This document shows, one piece after another, positions 38,373 to 48,599 of a stretch of DNA of 64,000 nt (positions are counted from its first letter, which is position 1; the number at the start of each line of letters is the position of its first letter). A program made the position numbers and the translations under genes. Under the pieces are notes generated by a model that was not told the origin of the DNA, did no database searches, and saw only the letters and a program-made list of their open reading frames with translations. Source of the DNA: Zavarzinia marina (lineage in GTDB: Bacteria > Pseudomonadota > Alphaproteobacteria > Zavarziniales > Zavarziniaceae); assembly GCF_021568905.1 (NCBI RefSeq), contig NZ_JAKGSB010000001.1, positions 434,001-498,000 on the forward strand. The letters run 5' to 3'.

Positions 38373-39539
38373 TCACTCGTCGAGACGGATGAGCTTGATC
38401 CGCCGGCCCTCGGCCGCCAGCGCCAGCTTGCCGGTCTTCAGCGCCAGCGCCGCCTCGCCGAAGACCTGGCGGCGCCAGCCGCTCAGGGCCGGGACATCCG
38501 CCTCGTCGTCGCCGGCGATGCGTTCCAGGTCCGCCGTATTGGCGACCAGCTTCTGGGCGACGCCGTGGCGCTCGCACTGGAGCTTCAGCATGACCTTGAG
38601 GAGTTCGACCAGGGGGCCGACGCCGCGCGGCGTCTCCACCGGCTTTTCCGCCTCCGGCAAGTCTTCGTCGGGGCATTCGAGGCCGAGGCGCACCGCTTCC
38701 AGCAGGGAGGGGCCCAGCTTGCCGTCGGCGAAGCCCTTGGGCACGCCGCGCGACTGCTTCATCTCGTCGATCGAATGGGGCGGATGGGCCGCCAGTTCGA
38801 GGAGCGCGTCGTCCTTCAGCAGGCGCCCGCGCGGCAGGTCGCGGGCCCGCGCCTCGGTCTCGCGCCAGGCCGCGACCTCGCGCAGGATGGCCAGAAAGCG
38901 GCGGTTGGTGGTCCGCGTCTTGATGCGCTGGAAGGCCTGGCGCGGCTCGACGATATAGGTGGCGGGATCCATCAGGATCGCCATCTCCTCGTCCAGCCAT
39001 TCGGTGCGGTCGCTGCGTTCCAACTCGCCCGCCAGATTGTCGTAGACCTTGCGCAGGTGGGTGACATCGCCGATGGCGTATTGCAGCTGGCGGTCGGTGA
39101 GGGGGCGGCGCGTCCAATCGGTGAAGCGCGACGACTTGTCGAGGCTGGCACGCGCGATCTTCGACACCAGGGTCTCGTAGGAGACGCTGTCACCATAGCC
39201 GCAGACCATGGCCGCCACCTGGGTGTCGAACAGCGGCTCAGGGATCCGGCCGGAGATCTTCAGAAAGATCTCGATGTCCTGGCGCGCGGCATGGAAGACC
39301 TTGAGGACGTTCGGATCGGCCATGAGGTCGAGCAGGGGCTGCAGGTCGATCAGCGGCGCCAGCGGGTCGATGATGGCGGCGACGTCCGGTCCCGCCACCT
39401 GCACCAGGCACAGCTTCGGCCAATAGGTGTTGTCGCGCAGGAATTCCGTATCGACGGTGACATATTCGGCCTTCTTGAGGCGATCGACCAGCGCGGTCAG
39501 CGCCTCGGTGTCGGTGATGTGGAGAAAGCCTTTCGCCAT
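38373..39539 (-). CDS. rnd: ribonuclease D
   Basis: A 388-residue 3'-5' exoribonuclease for tRNA and stable RNA maturation. The DEDD exonuclease residues are in VTVDTEFLRDNTYWP, KVFHAARQDIEIF and YAIGDVTHLRKVYDNL. Two C-terminal HRDC-type helical domains follow (about residues 205-380). It starts after a short AT-rich stretch (39540-39592) that likely holds the promoter. Confidence 0.95.
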   Translation of the reverse strand: MAKGFLHITDTEALTALVDRLKKAEYVTVDTEFLRDNTYWPKLCLVQVAGPDVAAIIDPLAPLIDLQPLLDLMADPNVLKVFHAARQDIEIFLKISGRIPEPLFDTQVAAMVCGYGDSVSYETLVSKIARASLDKSSRFTDWTRRPLTDRQLQYAIGDVTHLRKVYDNLAGELERSDRTEWLDEEMAILMDPATYIVEPRQAFQRIKTRTTNRRFLAILREVAAWRETEARARDLPRGRLLKDDALLELAAHPPHSIDEMKQSRGVPKGFADGKLGPSLLEAVRLGLECPDEDLPEAEKPVETPRGVGPLVELLKVMLKLQCERHGVAQKLVANTADLERIAGDDEADVPALSGWRRQVFGEAALALKTGKLALAAEGRRIKLIRLDE

Positions 39540-39592
39540 CTTTGAAAGATATTCCTTTTCAATAAATTAGACGTTTTTCCTGAAGTCCGGAA

Positions 39593-40726
39593 TCAGGAAC
39601 GCCAGCGCAAGGTGCGTTCCTTGACCGGATTCTGAAATTCACGGCCTTCGGCCTTCGCCCGGGCGAATTCCTTCTTCAGGCGATAGTACCACTTGGCCTG
39701 GGTGTCGGCGTCCTCGAGCAGCATCAGCGACGGACCATGGGCGAGGCCGGCCTGCTGCATGGTGACGATCTCGCCGTCCTGCTTCAGGAAGGTGCGGGCG
39801 AAATGGCGCAGCACCGGCTTCAGCACGGTCACCCAGGGCATGGTCCAATACATGGTCTGGGTGATTTCGCACGCGGTCTCGGTCAGCGGCGTGATCGTCG
39901 TGATGCCGGTGAAGCGGTTGCGCCCGACCTGGATCTCCTCGGTCCGGACGCCCGGCAGGCGGAAGGCGATCTCGGTCTCCGGCTTGCCGCCGAGCAGCTT
40001 GTAGGCGAAGGAATTGCTGGACGGCGCGTGGCGCACCATGGTGAAGCCGAGCGTCGAGGGGGCGAATTTCTTCGCCTTCTCGTGCATCGACGATTTGGTC
40101 CGCCACCACCAGGCGCGGTGGACATAGGGGCCGTGGGCCGGGTCCATCAGGCCGACGACGGCATCGTCCAGCGGGCAGGGGAAGACCATCTTCTCGATGT
40201 GGGACGGCCTTGCGTCGACGGGAAAACCCGGCACGTCGGGCACTTCGACCGTCTCCGCCAGGGCGGGATCGCCGACGAAGATCCAGATCAGGCCGTGTTT
40301 CTCGACGATCGGATAGTGGCGCACACGGATGCGGTCCACCTTCACCGGCTGATCGGCGGTCAGCGACGGGATGCAGGTGCAGGTGCCGGCGCGGTCGAAA
40401 CGCCAGCCGTGATAGCAGCATTCGACCTCGCGTCCGTCGAAGCGCCCGCAGGACAGCGGAATGCCGCGGTGGGGGCAGAGATCGCGAAGCGCGAAGGCCT
40501 TGCCGTCGGCGTCGCGCGCCAGCAGCACGGGCTCGCCCAGCAGGGTCTTCGCCTGCATGGCACCGCTTTTCAACTCGCGGCCGGGCAGGGCCATGTACCA
40601 CAGGTCGCGCAGCCAGACGGGTGCGTCGATGCCCCGGGCGGGGCGGATCTCGGCGGATTCGGGCGGGGTGTCGACGGGGGCGTCGACGGGGGCGACGGTG
40701 GCGGTCTCGGTCAATGTAGAGCCCAT
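39593..40726 (-). CDS. Rieske non-heme iron oxygenase
   Basis: A 377-residue single-component oxygenase alpha subunit. The Rieske cluster ligands are C84, H86, C103 and H106 (CPHRG and CCYHGW). The mononuclear iron site is MDPAHGPYVHRAWW (H198, H203, with D195 as the bridging Asp). The N-terminal 30 residues are Thr/Pro/Val-rich. The substrate is unknown; family members act on aromatic acids, quaternary amines or tetrapyrroles. No reductase gene lies nearby, so electron delivery must come from elsewhere. It is divergent from aspS across 167 bases. Confidence 0.85.
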   Translation of the reverse strand: MGSTLTETATVAPVDAPVDTPPESAEIRPARGIDAPVWLRDLWYMALPGRELKSGAMQAKTLLGEPVLLARDADGKAFALRDLCPHRGIPLSCGRFDGREVECCYHGWRFDRAGTCTCIPSLTADQPVKVDRIRVRHYPIVEKHGLIWIFVGDPALAETVEVPDVPGFPVDARPSHIEKMVFPCPLDDAVVGLMDPAHGPYVHRAWWWRTKSSMHEKAKKFAPSTLGFTMVRHAPSSNSFAYKLLGGKPETEIAFRLPGVRTEEIQVGRNRFTGITTITPLTETACEITQTMYWTMPWVTVLKPVLRHFARTFLKQDGEIVTMQQAGLAHGPSLMLLEDADTQAKWYYRLKKEFARAKAEGREFQNPVKERTLRWRS

Positions 40727-40893
40727 GAAACGACGAAAGCGGCGGGACAATCCCCGCTTGTTAGCAAATTTTCGCACGAAATGCGCCCGTCGTGATGGTC
40801 GCAGGCCGAATGCCGGACCCGCGGGCGTCCGACACTTGCTAAGCCGGGCGCGCGCCCGTAAAACCCGGCGATCGCATCGGAGTTGTTCAGACC

Positions 40894-42678
40894 ATGCACG
40901 CCTATCGCACGCATACATGCGGTCAGCTGACCGCCGCCGACATCGGCTCGTCCGTCCGCCTTTCGGGCTGGGTCCATCGCAAGCGCGACCACGGCAACCT
41001 GCTGTTCGTCGACCTGCGTGATCATTACGGCATCACCCAATGCGTGGTCGAGACCGACGAGGCGGCGTTCAGAACGGTGGAAGGCCTGCGCTCCGAGTCG
41101 GTGATCACCGTCACCGGCAAGGTCGTGAAGCGCGCCGAGGGCACCGAGAACCCGAACCTGGCGACCGGCGCCGTCGAGATCCGCATTGCGGAGATCGCGG
41201 TGCAGTCGGCGGCCGAGGAACTGCCGATGCCGGTCTTCGGCGATCACGACTATCCCGAGGACATCCGTCTCAAATACCGCTTCCTCGATCTGCGCCGCGA
41301 GAAACTGCATCAGAACATCATCCTGCGCTCCAAGGTCATCGCCTCGCTGCGCCGGCGCATGATCGACCAGGGCTTCATGGAGTTCCAGACGCCCATCCTG
41401 ACGGCGTCGAGCCCCGAGGGTGCGCGCGACTTCCTGGTGCCCAGCCGCCTGCATCCGGGCAAGTTCTATGCGCTGCCCCAGGCGCCGCAGCAGTTCAAGC
41501 AGCTTCTGATGGTCGCGGGCTTCGACCGCTATTTCCAGATCGCGCCCTGTTTCCGCGACGAGGATGCGCGCGCCGACCGCAGCCCCGGCGAATTCTACCA
41601 GCTCGATCTCGAGATGAGCTTCGTCACCCAGGACGACGTCTTCGCGGCGGTGGAGCCGGTGATCGCCGGCGTGTTCCGCGAATTCTCGGAGAAGGAGATC
41701 GCGGAAGGCCCGTTCCCCCATATCGCCTATCGCGACAGCATGCTGTGGTACGGCAACGACAAGCCCGACCTGCGCAACCCGATCAAGATCGTCGACGTCT
41801 CCGAGACCTTCCGGGGCTCCGGCTTCGGCATCTTCGCCAAGGCGGTGGAGCAGGGCGCGGTGGTGCGCGGCATTCCGGCGCCGGGCGCCGCCAGCCAGCC
41901 CCGCAGTTTCTTCGACAAGATGAACGACTGGGCGCGCGGCGAAGGTGCCGCCGGCCTCGGCTATGTCATCTTCGAGGGCGAGGCGGGCAAAGGGCCGGTG
42001 GCCAAGAACATCGGGCCGGAGCGTGTGGCGCAGCTGAAGGAAATCAGCGGCTGCAAGGACGGCGACGCGATCTTCTTCGCCTGCGACAAGGAACTCGCCG
42101 CCGCCAAGCTGGCCGGCCTGGCGCGCACCCGCATCGGCACCGAACTGGACCTGATCGAGAAGGGCACCTTCCGCTTCTGCTGGATCGTCGATTTCCCGAT
42201 GTTCGAATACGACGAGGACGAGAAGAAGATCATCTTCTCCCACAACCCGTTCTCGATGCCCCAGGGCGGCATGGAAGCGCTGGAGAGCCAGGATCCCCTG
42301 ACCATCAACGCCTTCCAATACGACATCGTCTGCAACGGCATCGAACTGTCGTCGGGCGCCATTCGTAACCACCGGCCCGACATCATGCTGAAGGCCTTCG
42401 ACATCGCGGGCTATGGCGCCGAGGAAGTCGAGGCCCGCTTCGGCGGCATGCTGAACGCCTTCCGTTACGGCGCCCCGCCCCACGGCGGCATCGCGCCGGG
42501 CGTCGATCGCATCGTCATGCTGCTGGCGGAAGAGCCGAACATCCGCGAAGTCATCGTCTTCCCGATGAACCAGAAGGCGGAAGACCTGATGATGGGGGCG
42601 CCGGCCGAAGTCTCGCCCAAGCAGTTGCGCGAACTCTCGATCCGTCTGGCGCTCCCTGAAAAGAAGCCCCAGGCCTGA
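40894..42678 (+). CDS. aspS: aspartyl-tRNA synthetase (probably non-discriminating)
   Basis: A 594-residue bacterial-type class II synthetase. The OB-fold starts [19 protein letters not shown], the class II motif 2 is [24 protein letters not shown], the GAD insertion spans about residues 290-420, and motif 3 is [14 protein letters not shown]. His33 in RKRDHG is the residue seen in non-discriminating AspRS enzymes that also charge tRNA-Asn, so use of GatCAB for Asn-tRNA is likely; this last point is inference. Confidence 0.96.
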   Translation: MHAYRTHTCGQLTAADIGSSVRLSGWVHRKRDHGNLLFVDLRDHYGITQCVVETDEAAFRTVEGLRSESVITVTGKVVKRAEGTENPNLATGAVEIRIAEIAVQSAAEELPMPVFGDHDYPEDIRLKYRFLDLRREKLHQNIILRSKVIASLRRRMIDQGFMEFQTPILTASSPEGARDFLVPSRLHPGKFYALPQAPQQFKQLLMVAGFDRYFQIAPCFRDEDARADRSPGEFYQLDLEMSFVTQDDVFAAVEPVIAGVFREFSEKEIAEGPFPHIAYRDSMLWYGNDKPDLRNPIKIVDVSETFRGSGFGIFAKAVEQGAVVRGIPAPGAASQPRSFFDKMNDWARGEGAAGLGYVIFEGEAGKGPVAKNIGPERVAQLKEISGCKDGDAIFFACDKELAAAKLAGLARTRIGTELDLIEKGTFRFCWIVDFPMFEYDEDEKKIIFSHNPFSMPQGGMEALESQDPLTINAFQYDIVCNGIELSSGAIRNHRPDIMLKAFDIAGYGAEEVEARFGGMLNAFRYGAPPHGGIAPGVDRIVMLLAEEPNIREVIVFPMNQKAEDLMMGAPAEVSPKQLRELSIRLALPEKKPQA

Positions 42679-42769
42679 GGACCGGCCCTCACCGTCACCT
42701 GTCGTCGGCCGCCCTGGAACGTGTCATCCTGACCGTCACGGGCGGCCGCACGGCATCGGGGAGGGCACC

Positions 42770-43510
42770 ATGAGCGGGGATCATCCGACCCTCGAGGAGA
42801 CGGCGGCTTTCGCCGGCATGCTCCACGCCGCGCAGACCGACAAGGCGGGCCTGCCCTATATCGGGCATCTGGCGCGGGTCTCGCGCCATCTGGCGCGGCT
42901 CTTTCCGAATGCCACCCTGGCGGAACGCCATGCCGCCTGGCTGCACGACAGTCTCGAGGATACGCCGACGACGGCCGAGGATCTGGCGGCGCGCGGCTAT
43001 GATCCCGCCGTCATCGCCATCGTCGCCGCCCTGACCAAGCCGGCGGATGTGCCGAGCTATCAGGCCTGGATCGAGCGCCTGGCGGCCAGCGGCTTCGTTT
43101 CCGCCATGCGGGTGAAGCTGGCGGATCTGTCCGACAATGGCGATCCCGCGCGCCTCGCGAAGCTGCCGCCCGAAAAGGCCTCCTCCCTGTCGCGGCGCTA
43201 CGGCCGGGCCATGGCGACGCTTTCGGCGGCGCTCGATACTCACGGCGATGGCGACGACGAAGAGCCGCGCGCCGTGGAACTGGTGCCGGTAACACTTTCA
43301 ATTACACAGGCCGACCATCTCGCCTTCGTCTTCGCGGCGGCGGAGGCCGGGCGCACGGTGGAGGATTTCATCGTCGAGGAAGCGCTCTATCTGGCCGACA
43401 TGATCGTCGCCGCCGGGCGCGACAACGTCCGCCTCGCACGGGACGGACGGGCCAGGGCCGCACCCTTTCACGAAGCCCTGCGCCGGGGTCTGGAAGAGCC
43501 GGAGGACTGA
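42770..43510 (+). CDS. HD-domain phosphohydrolase with an extra C-terminal helical domain
   Basis: A 246-residue protein. The first 155 residues resemble the (p)ppGpp hydrolase domain of SpoT and MESH1: H33 in IGHLARVSRHL, H59-D60 with E63-D64 in AWLHDSLEDT, and D119 in VKLADLSDNGD. Residues about 168-215 (VPVTLSITQADHLAFVFAAAEAGRTVEDFIVEEAL) look like the ribbon-helix-helix unit of DUF1778 antitoxins. The substrate could be ppGpp or another nucleotide. No toxin gene adjoins it. Confidence 0.65.
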   Translation: MSGDHPTLEETAAFAGMLHAAQTDKAGLPYIGHLARVSRHLARLFPNATLAERHAAWLHDSLEDTPTTAEDLAARGYDPAVIAIVAALTKPADVPSYQAWIERLAASGFVSAMRVKLADLSDNGDPARLAKLPPEKASSLSRRYGRAMATLSAALDTHGDGDDEEPRAVELVPVTLSITQADHLAFVFAAAEAGRTVEDFIVEEALYLADMIVAAGRDNVRLARDGRARAAPFHEALRRGLEEPED

Positions 43511-43656
43511 CGGCCCCGCTTGTCCCGGAAACGGGGCAACCCTCTCCATCTGGGGGCTGGTGCGGGCTGGCGGAACGAGTCATCGTCCGTCCCGACCCCG
43601 TCGAACGGGGCGTGGCCGCAAGGCTTGGGCCGCTGAGGCCTGGGAGGAGATAGACG

Positions 43657-44295
43657 ATGATTCTGTATGGCGTGGGCCTGTCCCCCTATGTGCGCAAGAC
43701 GCTGGTCGCCCTGAAGGAAAAGGGCATCGCCTTCGAGCATCAGCCGGTGATGCCGGGCGACAACAGCCCCTCGTTCCGGGCGATGAGCCCCTTCGGCAAG
43801 ATCCCGGCCTTTTCGGACGGTGACTTCTCGATCTGCGATTCGACCGCGATCCTCACCTATGTCGAGGCGAAATTCCCCGAGAATGCCCTGTTGCCGGCGG
43901 ATCCCGCGCTGCGCGCCAAGGTGATCTGGTTCGAGGAATTCGCGGACACCATCGTGTCGGCCCAGGTCGCGACGATCTTCTGGAATCGTGTCGTGGCGCC
44001 CCGCTTCATGGGCCAGGACGGCGATCTGGCCGCCGCCGACAAGGCGGAAAAGGAGGGCCTGCCCCCGGTGCTCGCCTATCTCGAAAGCCAGATCCCGGCC
44101 AGCAACTTCCTGGTCGGCGACATGCTGACGCTGGCGGACATCGCCGTCGTCGCCCATCTCGTCAACCTCGGCTATGCGGGGCTGGAGATCGACGCCGCGA
44201 CCTATCCGAAGCTGGCGGGTTACGTCGCCACGATCCAGGCCCGCCCGGCCTACATCGAGGCGCTCACGGCGGAAAAGGCGATGTTCGGCGGCTGA
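43657..44295 (+). CDS. glutathione S-transferase family protein
   Basis: A 212-residue protein with the thioredoxin-like N-terminal domain (MILYGVGLSPYVRKTLVALKEKGI, then SPFGKIPAFSDGDFSICDSTAILTYVE) and an all-helical C-terminal domain (LTLADIAVVAHLVNLGY). Ser9 or Tyr4 may activate glutathione. Substrate is unknown. The 146 bases before it hold short GC-rich inverted repeats (43513-43537 and 43596-43610) but no clear promoter. Confidence 0.88.
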   Translation: MILYGVGLSPYVRKTLVALKEKGIAFEHQPVMPGDNSPSFRAMSPFGKIPAFSDGDFSICDSTAILTYVEAKFPENALLPADPALRAKVIWFEEFADTIVSAQVATIFWNRVVAPRFMGQDGDLAAADKAEKEGLPPVLAYLESQIPASNFLVGDMLTLADIAVVAHLVNLGYAGLEIDAATYPKLAGYVATIQARPAYIEALTAEKAMFGG

Positions 44296-44330
44296 ACCCG
44301 CCTCGCATGGCTGTCATGCCGTATCCCTGA

Positions 44331-44379
44331 CGGATCGACCGAAACGGATGGTTGCCATCCGTTTCGGGGAATCGATCCG
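44331..44379. other. long bulged palindrome between gst and rpiB
   Basis: A perfect 13-bp stem pairs CCGAAACGGATGG (44339-44351) with CCATCCGTTTCGG (44355-44367) around TTG. Beyond a four-base bulge (GGAA), eight more base pairs form between CGGATCGA (44331-44338) and TCGATCCG (44372-44379). No T run follows, so it is not a typical terminator. It is in the 224-base gap, in which I see nothing else firm. Confidence 0.75.
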
Positions 44380-44519
44380 CAACATCAGAAGTTTGTGGCT
44401 CGACCCCGACAGATGAAGGGGTCCTTCCGCCAGGGTCGAACCATTAGTGTGCGGCATGGCAATGCCCGTCGACATCTGGTAAGTTCCGGCCCCTGCCAAC
44501 ACAAGCGAGGGCGCTTGCC

Positions 44520-44969
44520 GTGTCTGTCATTGCCTTGGCGTCCGACCATGCCGGCGTCGATCTGAAAGCCTTTCTGGCCGACGAACTGAAGGCCCGCGGG
44601 TTCGAGGTCCTGGACCTCGGCACCGATGGTCCGGCGTCCGTCGACTATCCCGATTTCGGCTATGCCATGGCCGATGCGATCGCGAAGGGCAGGGCGGAGA
44701 AGGGGGTGGCCATCTGCGGCTCGGGCATCGGCATTTCGATCGCGCTCAACCGCTTCCCGCACATCCGCGCGGCGCTTTGCCACAACGGGCTGACGGCGCG
44801 CCTGTCGCGCCAGCACAACGACGCCAACGTGCTCGCGCTCGGCGCGCGCATGATCGGCCTCGAAGTCGCCCGGGACTGTCTTGCCGCCTTTCTCGACACC
44901 CCCTATGAAGGGGGCCGCCATGCGAGGCGCGTCGACAAGCTGGGCCATCCGCCCGCCGCCGCCTGCTGA
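44520..44969 (+). CDS. rpiB: ribose-5-phosphate isomerase B
   Basis: A 149-residue isomerase of the pentose phosphate pathway (RpiB/LacAB fold). It has [32 protein letters not shown] (anion-binding loop) and [20 protein letters not shown]. The start is GTG at 44520 because the family N-terminus begins at once. It precedes glyA by 32 bases, a conserved alphaproteobacterial pair. Confidence 0.95.
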   Translation: MSVIALASDHAGVDLKAFLADELKARGFEVLDLGTDGPASVDYPDFGYAMADAIAKGRAEKGVAICGSGIGISIALNRFPHIRAALCHNGLTARLSRQHNDANVLALGARMIGLEVARDCLAAFLDTPYEGGRHARRVDKLGHPPAAAC

Positions 44970-45001
44970 ACCCTCATCCCCAGCCTTTTCGAGGTGCGCC
45001 C

Positions 45002-46291
<1,290 letters not shown>

Positions 46292-46306
<15 letters not shown>

Positions 46307-46326
46307 TTTGGCCGATCTACGGCTGA
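46292..46326 (+). repeat. direct repeat of the glyA 3' end
   Basis: The last five codons of glyA (CCGATTTACGGTTGA, 46292-46306) recur at 46312-46326 as CCGATCTACGGCTGA, with 13 of 15 bases the same. Both copies would encode Pro-Ile-Tyr-Gly-stop, but the second is in another frame relative to glyA. No function is evident. Confidence 0.8.
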
Positions 46327-46349
46327 CGAGGCCGCTACACCAACTTTCT

Positions 46350-46382
46350 GGCGGTGCCGCGTCGGGCTTGCGCGGCACCGCC
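46350..46382 (+). terminator. GC-rich hairpin after glyA
   Basis: A perfect 12-bp stem pairs GGCGGTGCCGCG (46350-46361) with CGCGGCACCGCC (46371-46382) around a nine-base loop. No T tract follows, so it may be a weak terminator, a pause site, or an RNA-stabilising end of the glyA message before nrdR. Confidence 0.5.
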
Positions 46383-46421
46383 TGATTCCCAGGTTGAATC
46401 TCAGGGGCGAGGGGGATTGAG

Positions 46422-46886
46422 ATGCGCTGCCCGTTCTGTGGCCATGAAGAAACCCAGGTGAAGGACAGCCGTCCGACCGAGGACAATTCGGCGATCCGGC
46501 GGCGGCGCTTCTGCCCCGGCTGCGGCGGCCGTTTCACCACCTTCGAGCGGGTACAGATCCGCGAGATCACCATCGTGAAGAAGAGCGGCCGGCGCGTGCC
46601 CTTCGACCGCGACAAGTTGGCCCGCTCGATCATGATCGCGATGCGCAAGCGCCCGGTGGAGCCTGAGCGGGTGGAGCGCATGATCTCGGGCATCGTGCGC
46701 CGCCTCGAATCCACGGGCGAGAGCGAAGTGCCGTCGGACATCGTCGGCGAGATGGTGATGGAGGGCCTCGCCTCCCTCGATAGCGTCGCCTATGTCCGCT
46801 ATGCCTCGGTCTACCGCAATTTCCGCGAGGCGAAGGATTTCGAGACCTTCGTCGGTCGTCTGGCCGGTACGGATGCCAACGAGTGA
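46422..46886 (+). CDS. nrdR: transcriptional repressor NrdR
   Basis: A 154-residue zinc-finger and ATP-cone repressor of ribonucleotide reductase genes. The N-terminal zinc ribbon is [17 protein letters not shown]...[13 protein letters not shown], followed by the ATP-cone ([19 protein letters not shown]). It overlaps ribD by 14 bases. NrdR boxes were not found in this window, and its targets are likely elsewhere. Confidence 0.96.
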   Translation: MRCPFCGHEETQVKDSRPTEDNSAIRRRRFCPGCGGRFTTFERVQIREITIVKKSGRRVPFDRDKLARSIMIAMRKRPVEPERVERMISGIVRRLESTGESEVPSDIVGEMVMEGLASLDSVAYVRYASVYRNFREAKDFETFVGRLAGTDANE

Positions 46887-47991
46887 TCGTTTCTCCGAGG
46901 TCGACCGCCGTCACATGACGGCGGCCCTGACGCTCGCCCGGCGCGGCCTCGGCGCCGTCGCCCCCAATCCCGCCGTCGGCTGCGTGCTGGTGCGCGAGGG
47001 CCGCGTGGTCGGCCGCGGCTGGACCCAGGCCGGCGGCCGCCCCCACGCCGAGACCGAGGCGCTGGCGCGGGCCGGCGTGGCGGCCAAGGGCGCCACCGCC
47101 TATGTCACGCTGGAACCCTGTTCCCACCACGGCAAGACCGGACCCTGCGCCGATGCCCTGGTCAAGGCCGGCGTCGCCCGTGTCGTGATCGCCACCATAG
47201 ACCCGGACCCGCGCGTCTCGGGCCGGGGCGTCGCGATGCTGGAGGCGGCGGGGGTCAGGGTCGACGTCGGCTGTCTCGAATGCGAGGCGCAGGCCGTGAA
47301 CGCCGGCTTCTTCGGCCGCCTGGACGGCAGGCCCACGGTCACCCTGAAGCTCGCCACCAGTCTCGACGGCAAGATCGCGACGCGGACCGGCGACAGCCAG
47401 TGGATCACGGGGGAGGTGGCGCGCGCGCGCTCCCATCTTCTTCGGGCGGAGCATGACGCCGTCATGGTCGGCGTCGGCACGGCGATCGCGGACAATCCCC
47501 AGCTCACCTGCCGCCTGCCGGGCCTGTCCGGGCGCTCGCCGGTGCGGGTCGTGGCGGACGGGCGCCTGCGCCTGCCGCTGACCCACATCCTGGTGCGGAC
47601 GGCGCGGGACGTGCCGACCATCCTCTTCACCAATCAGGGCAATCCCTCCGAACGCCGCCAGGCCTATGTCAAGGCGGGCGTCGAGGTAATCGAGCTGACC
47701 GGCGACGGCCTCGGCCGGCCCGATCCGGCGAAGGCGATGAAATGTCTCGCGGACCGGGGCATCACCCGCGTCATGGTCGAGGGCGGCGGGCAATTGGCCG
47801 CCAGCATGGTCCATGCCGACCTCGTCGACCGGGTCTATTGGTTCCGGGGTTCCTGCGTCATCGGCGAGGAGGGGCGCCCGGCCGTGGCCGCCCTCGGCCT
47901 CGACAAATTGGCCAAGGCGCCGACCTATGCGCTGGACGCGGTCGAGCGTCTCGGGGACGACCTCTTGGAAATCTACCGCCTCTCCCGTTAA
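46873..47991 (+). CDS. ribD: bifunctional pyrimidine deaminase/reductase RibD
   Basis: A 372-residue enzyme of riboflavin synthesis. The deaminase half has HAETEAL and [11 protein letters not shown], the zinc ligands. The reductase half (about residues 150-370) has [22 protein letters not shown] and [15 protein letters not shown] 46873 is chosen because it overlaps nrdR by 14 bases and begins at the expected N-terminus. No FMN riboswitch precedes it because the gene starts within nrdR. Confidence 0.95.
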   Translation: MPTSDRFSEVDRRHMTAALTLARRGLGAVAPNPAVGCVLVREGRVVGRGWTQAGGRPHAETEALARAGVAAKGATAYVTLEPCSHHGKTGPCADALVKAGVARVVIATIDPDPRVSGRGVAMLEAAGVRVDVGCLECEAQAVNAGFFGRLDGRPTVTLKLATSLDGKIATRTGDSQWITGEVARARSHLLRAEHDAVMVGVGTAIADNPQLTCRLPGLSGRSPVRVVADGRLRLPLTHILVRTARDVPTILFTNQGNPSERRQAYVKAGVEVIELTGDGLGRPDPAKAMKCLADRGITRVMVEGGGQLAASMVHADLVDRVYWFRGSCVIGEEGRPAVAALGLDKLAKAPTYALDAVERLGDDLLEIYRLSR

Positions 47992-48002
47992 GAGTGACGC
48001 CC

Positions 48003-48599
48003 ATGTTTACTGGCATCATCACCGACGTCGGCCGGATCGAGCGTATCGAACAGCGCGGCGACACCCGTTTTCGCATCGCCACCGCCTATGACATGGGCGA
48101 GGTGGCGATCGGCGCCTCCATCGCCTGCTCGGGCGTCTGCCTGACCGTGGTCGACAAGGGCGCGGGCTGGTTCGAGGTCGACGCCTCGGCCGAGACGCTG
48201 CGCCGGACCAAGCTGGGCGACTGGACGCTCGGCAGTCTGGTCAATCTCGAACGCTCGCTCCGGGTCGGCGACGAGATGGGCGGCCATATCGTCACCGGCC
48301 ATGTCGACGGTCTCGCCCGCGTCGTCGAGCTGGAGCCCGAGGGCGACAGCATCAAGATCCTGTTCGAGGCGCCGGAAGGCTATGCCCGCTATGTCGCGGC
48401 CAAGGGCTCGGTGGCGCTGGACGGCGTCTCGCTGACCGTGAACGGGGTCGATGGCGCGCGCTTCTGGGTCAACGTCATTCCCCATACCCAGGCCATGACC
48501 ACCTTCCGGCGCGAGCTGCTGCCTCTCGGCACCGCGATCAATTTCGAGATCGACGTCCTGGCGCGCTATGTCGCCCGGCTGCAGGAGTGGCAGGCATGA
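48003..48599 (+). CDS. ribE: riboflavin synthase alpha subunit
   Basis: A 198-residue enzyme that makes riboflavin from two molecules of dimethylribityllumazine. It starts MFTGIITDVG and contains two lumazine-binding repeats (GHIVTGHVDGLARVV ends the first; VALDGVSLTVNGVDG belongs to the second). Also called ribC in some species. Its stop overlaps the ribBA start as ATGA. Confidence 0.95.
   Translation: MFTGIITDVGRIERIEQRGDTRFRIATAYDMGEVAIGASIACSGVCLTVVDKGAGWFEVDASAETLRRTKLGDWTLGSLVNLERSLRVGDEMGGHIVTGHVDGLARVVELEPEGDSIKILFEAPEGYARYVAAKGSVALDGVSLTVNGVDGARFWVNVIPHTQAMTTFRRELLPLGTAINFEIDVLARYVARLQEWQA

Noticed and set aside
46350-46382. Glycine or other riboswitch near glyA
   Set aside because: The feature is a single perfect hairpin downstream of glyA, not a multi-helix aptamer upstream of it.
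46887-48003. FMN riboswitch before the riboflavin genes
   Set aside because: ribD starts inside nrdR and the other rib genes overlap or nearly touch, leaving no room for an aptamer.
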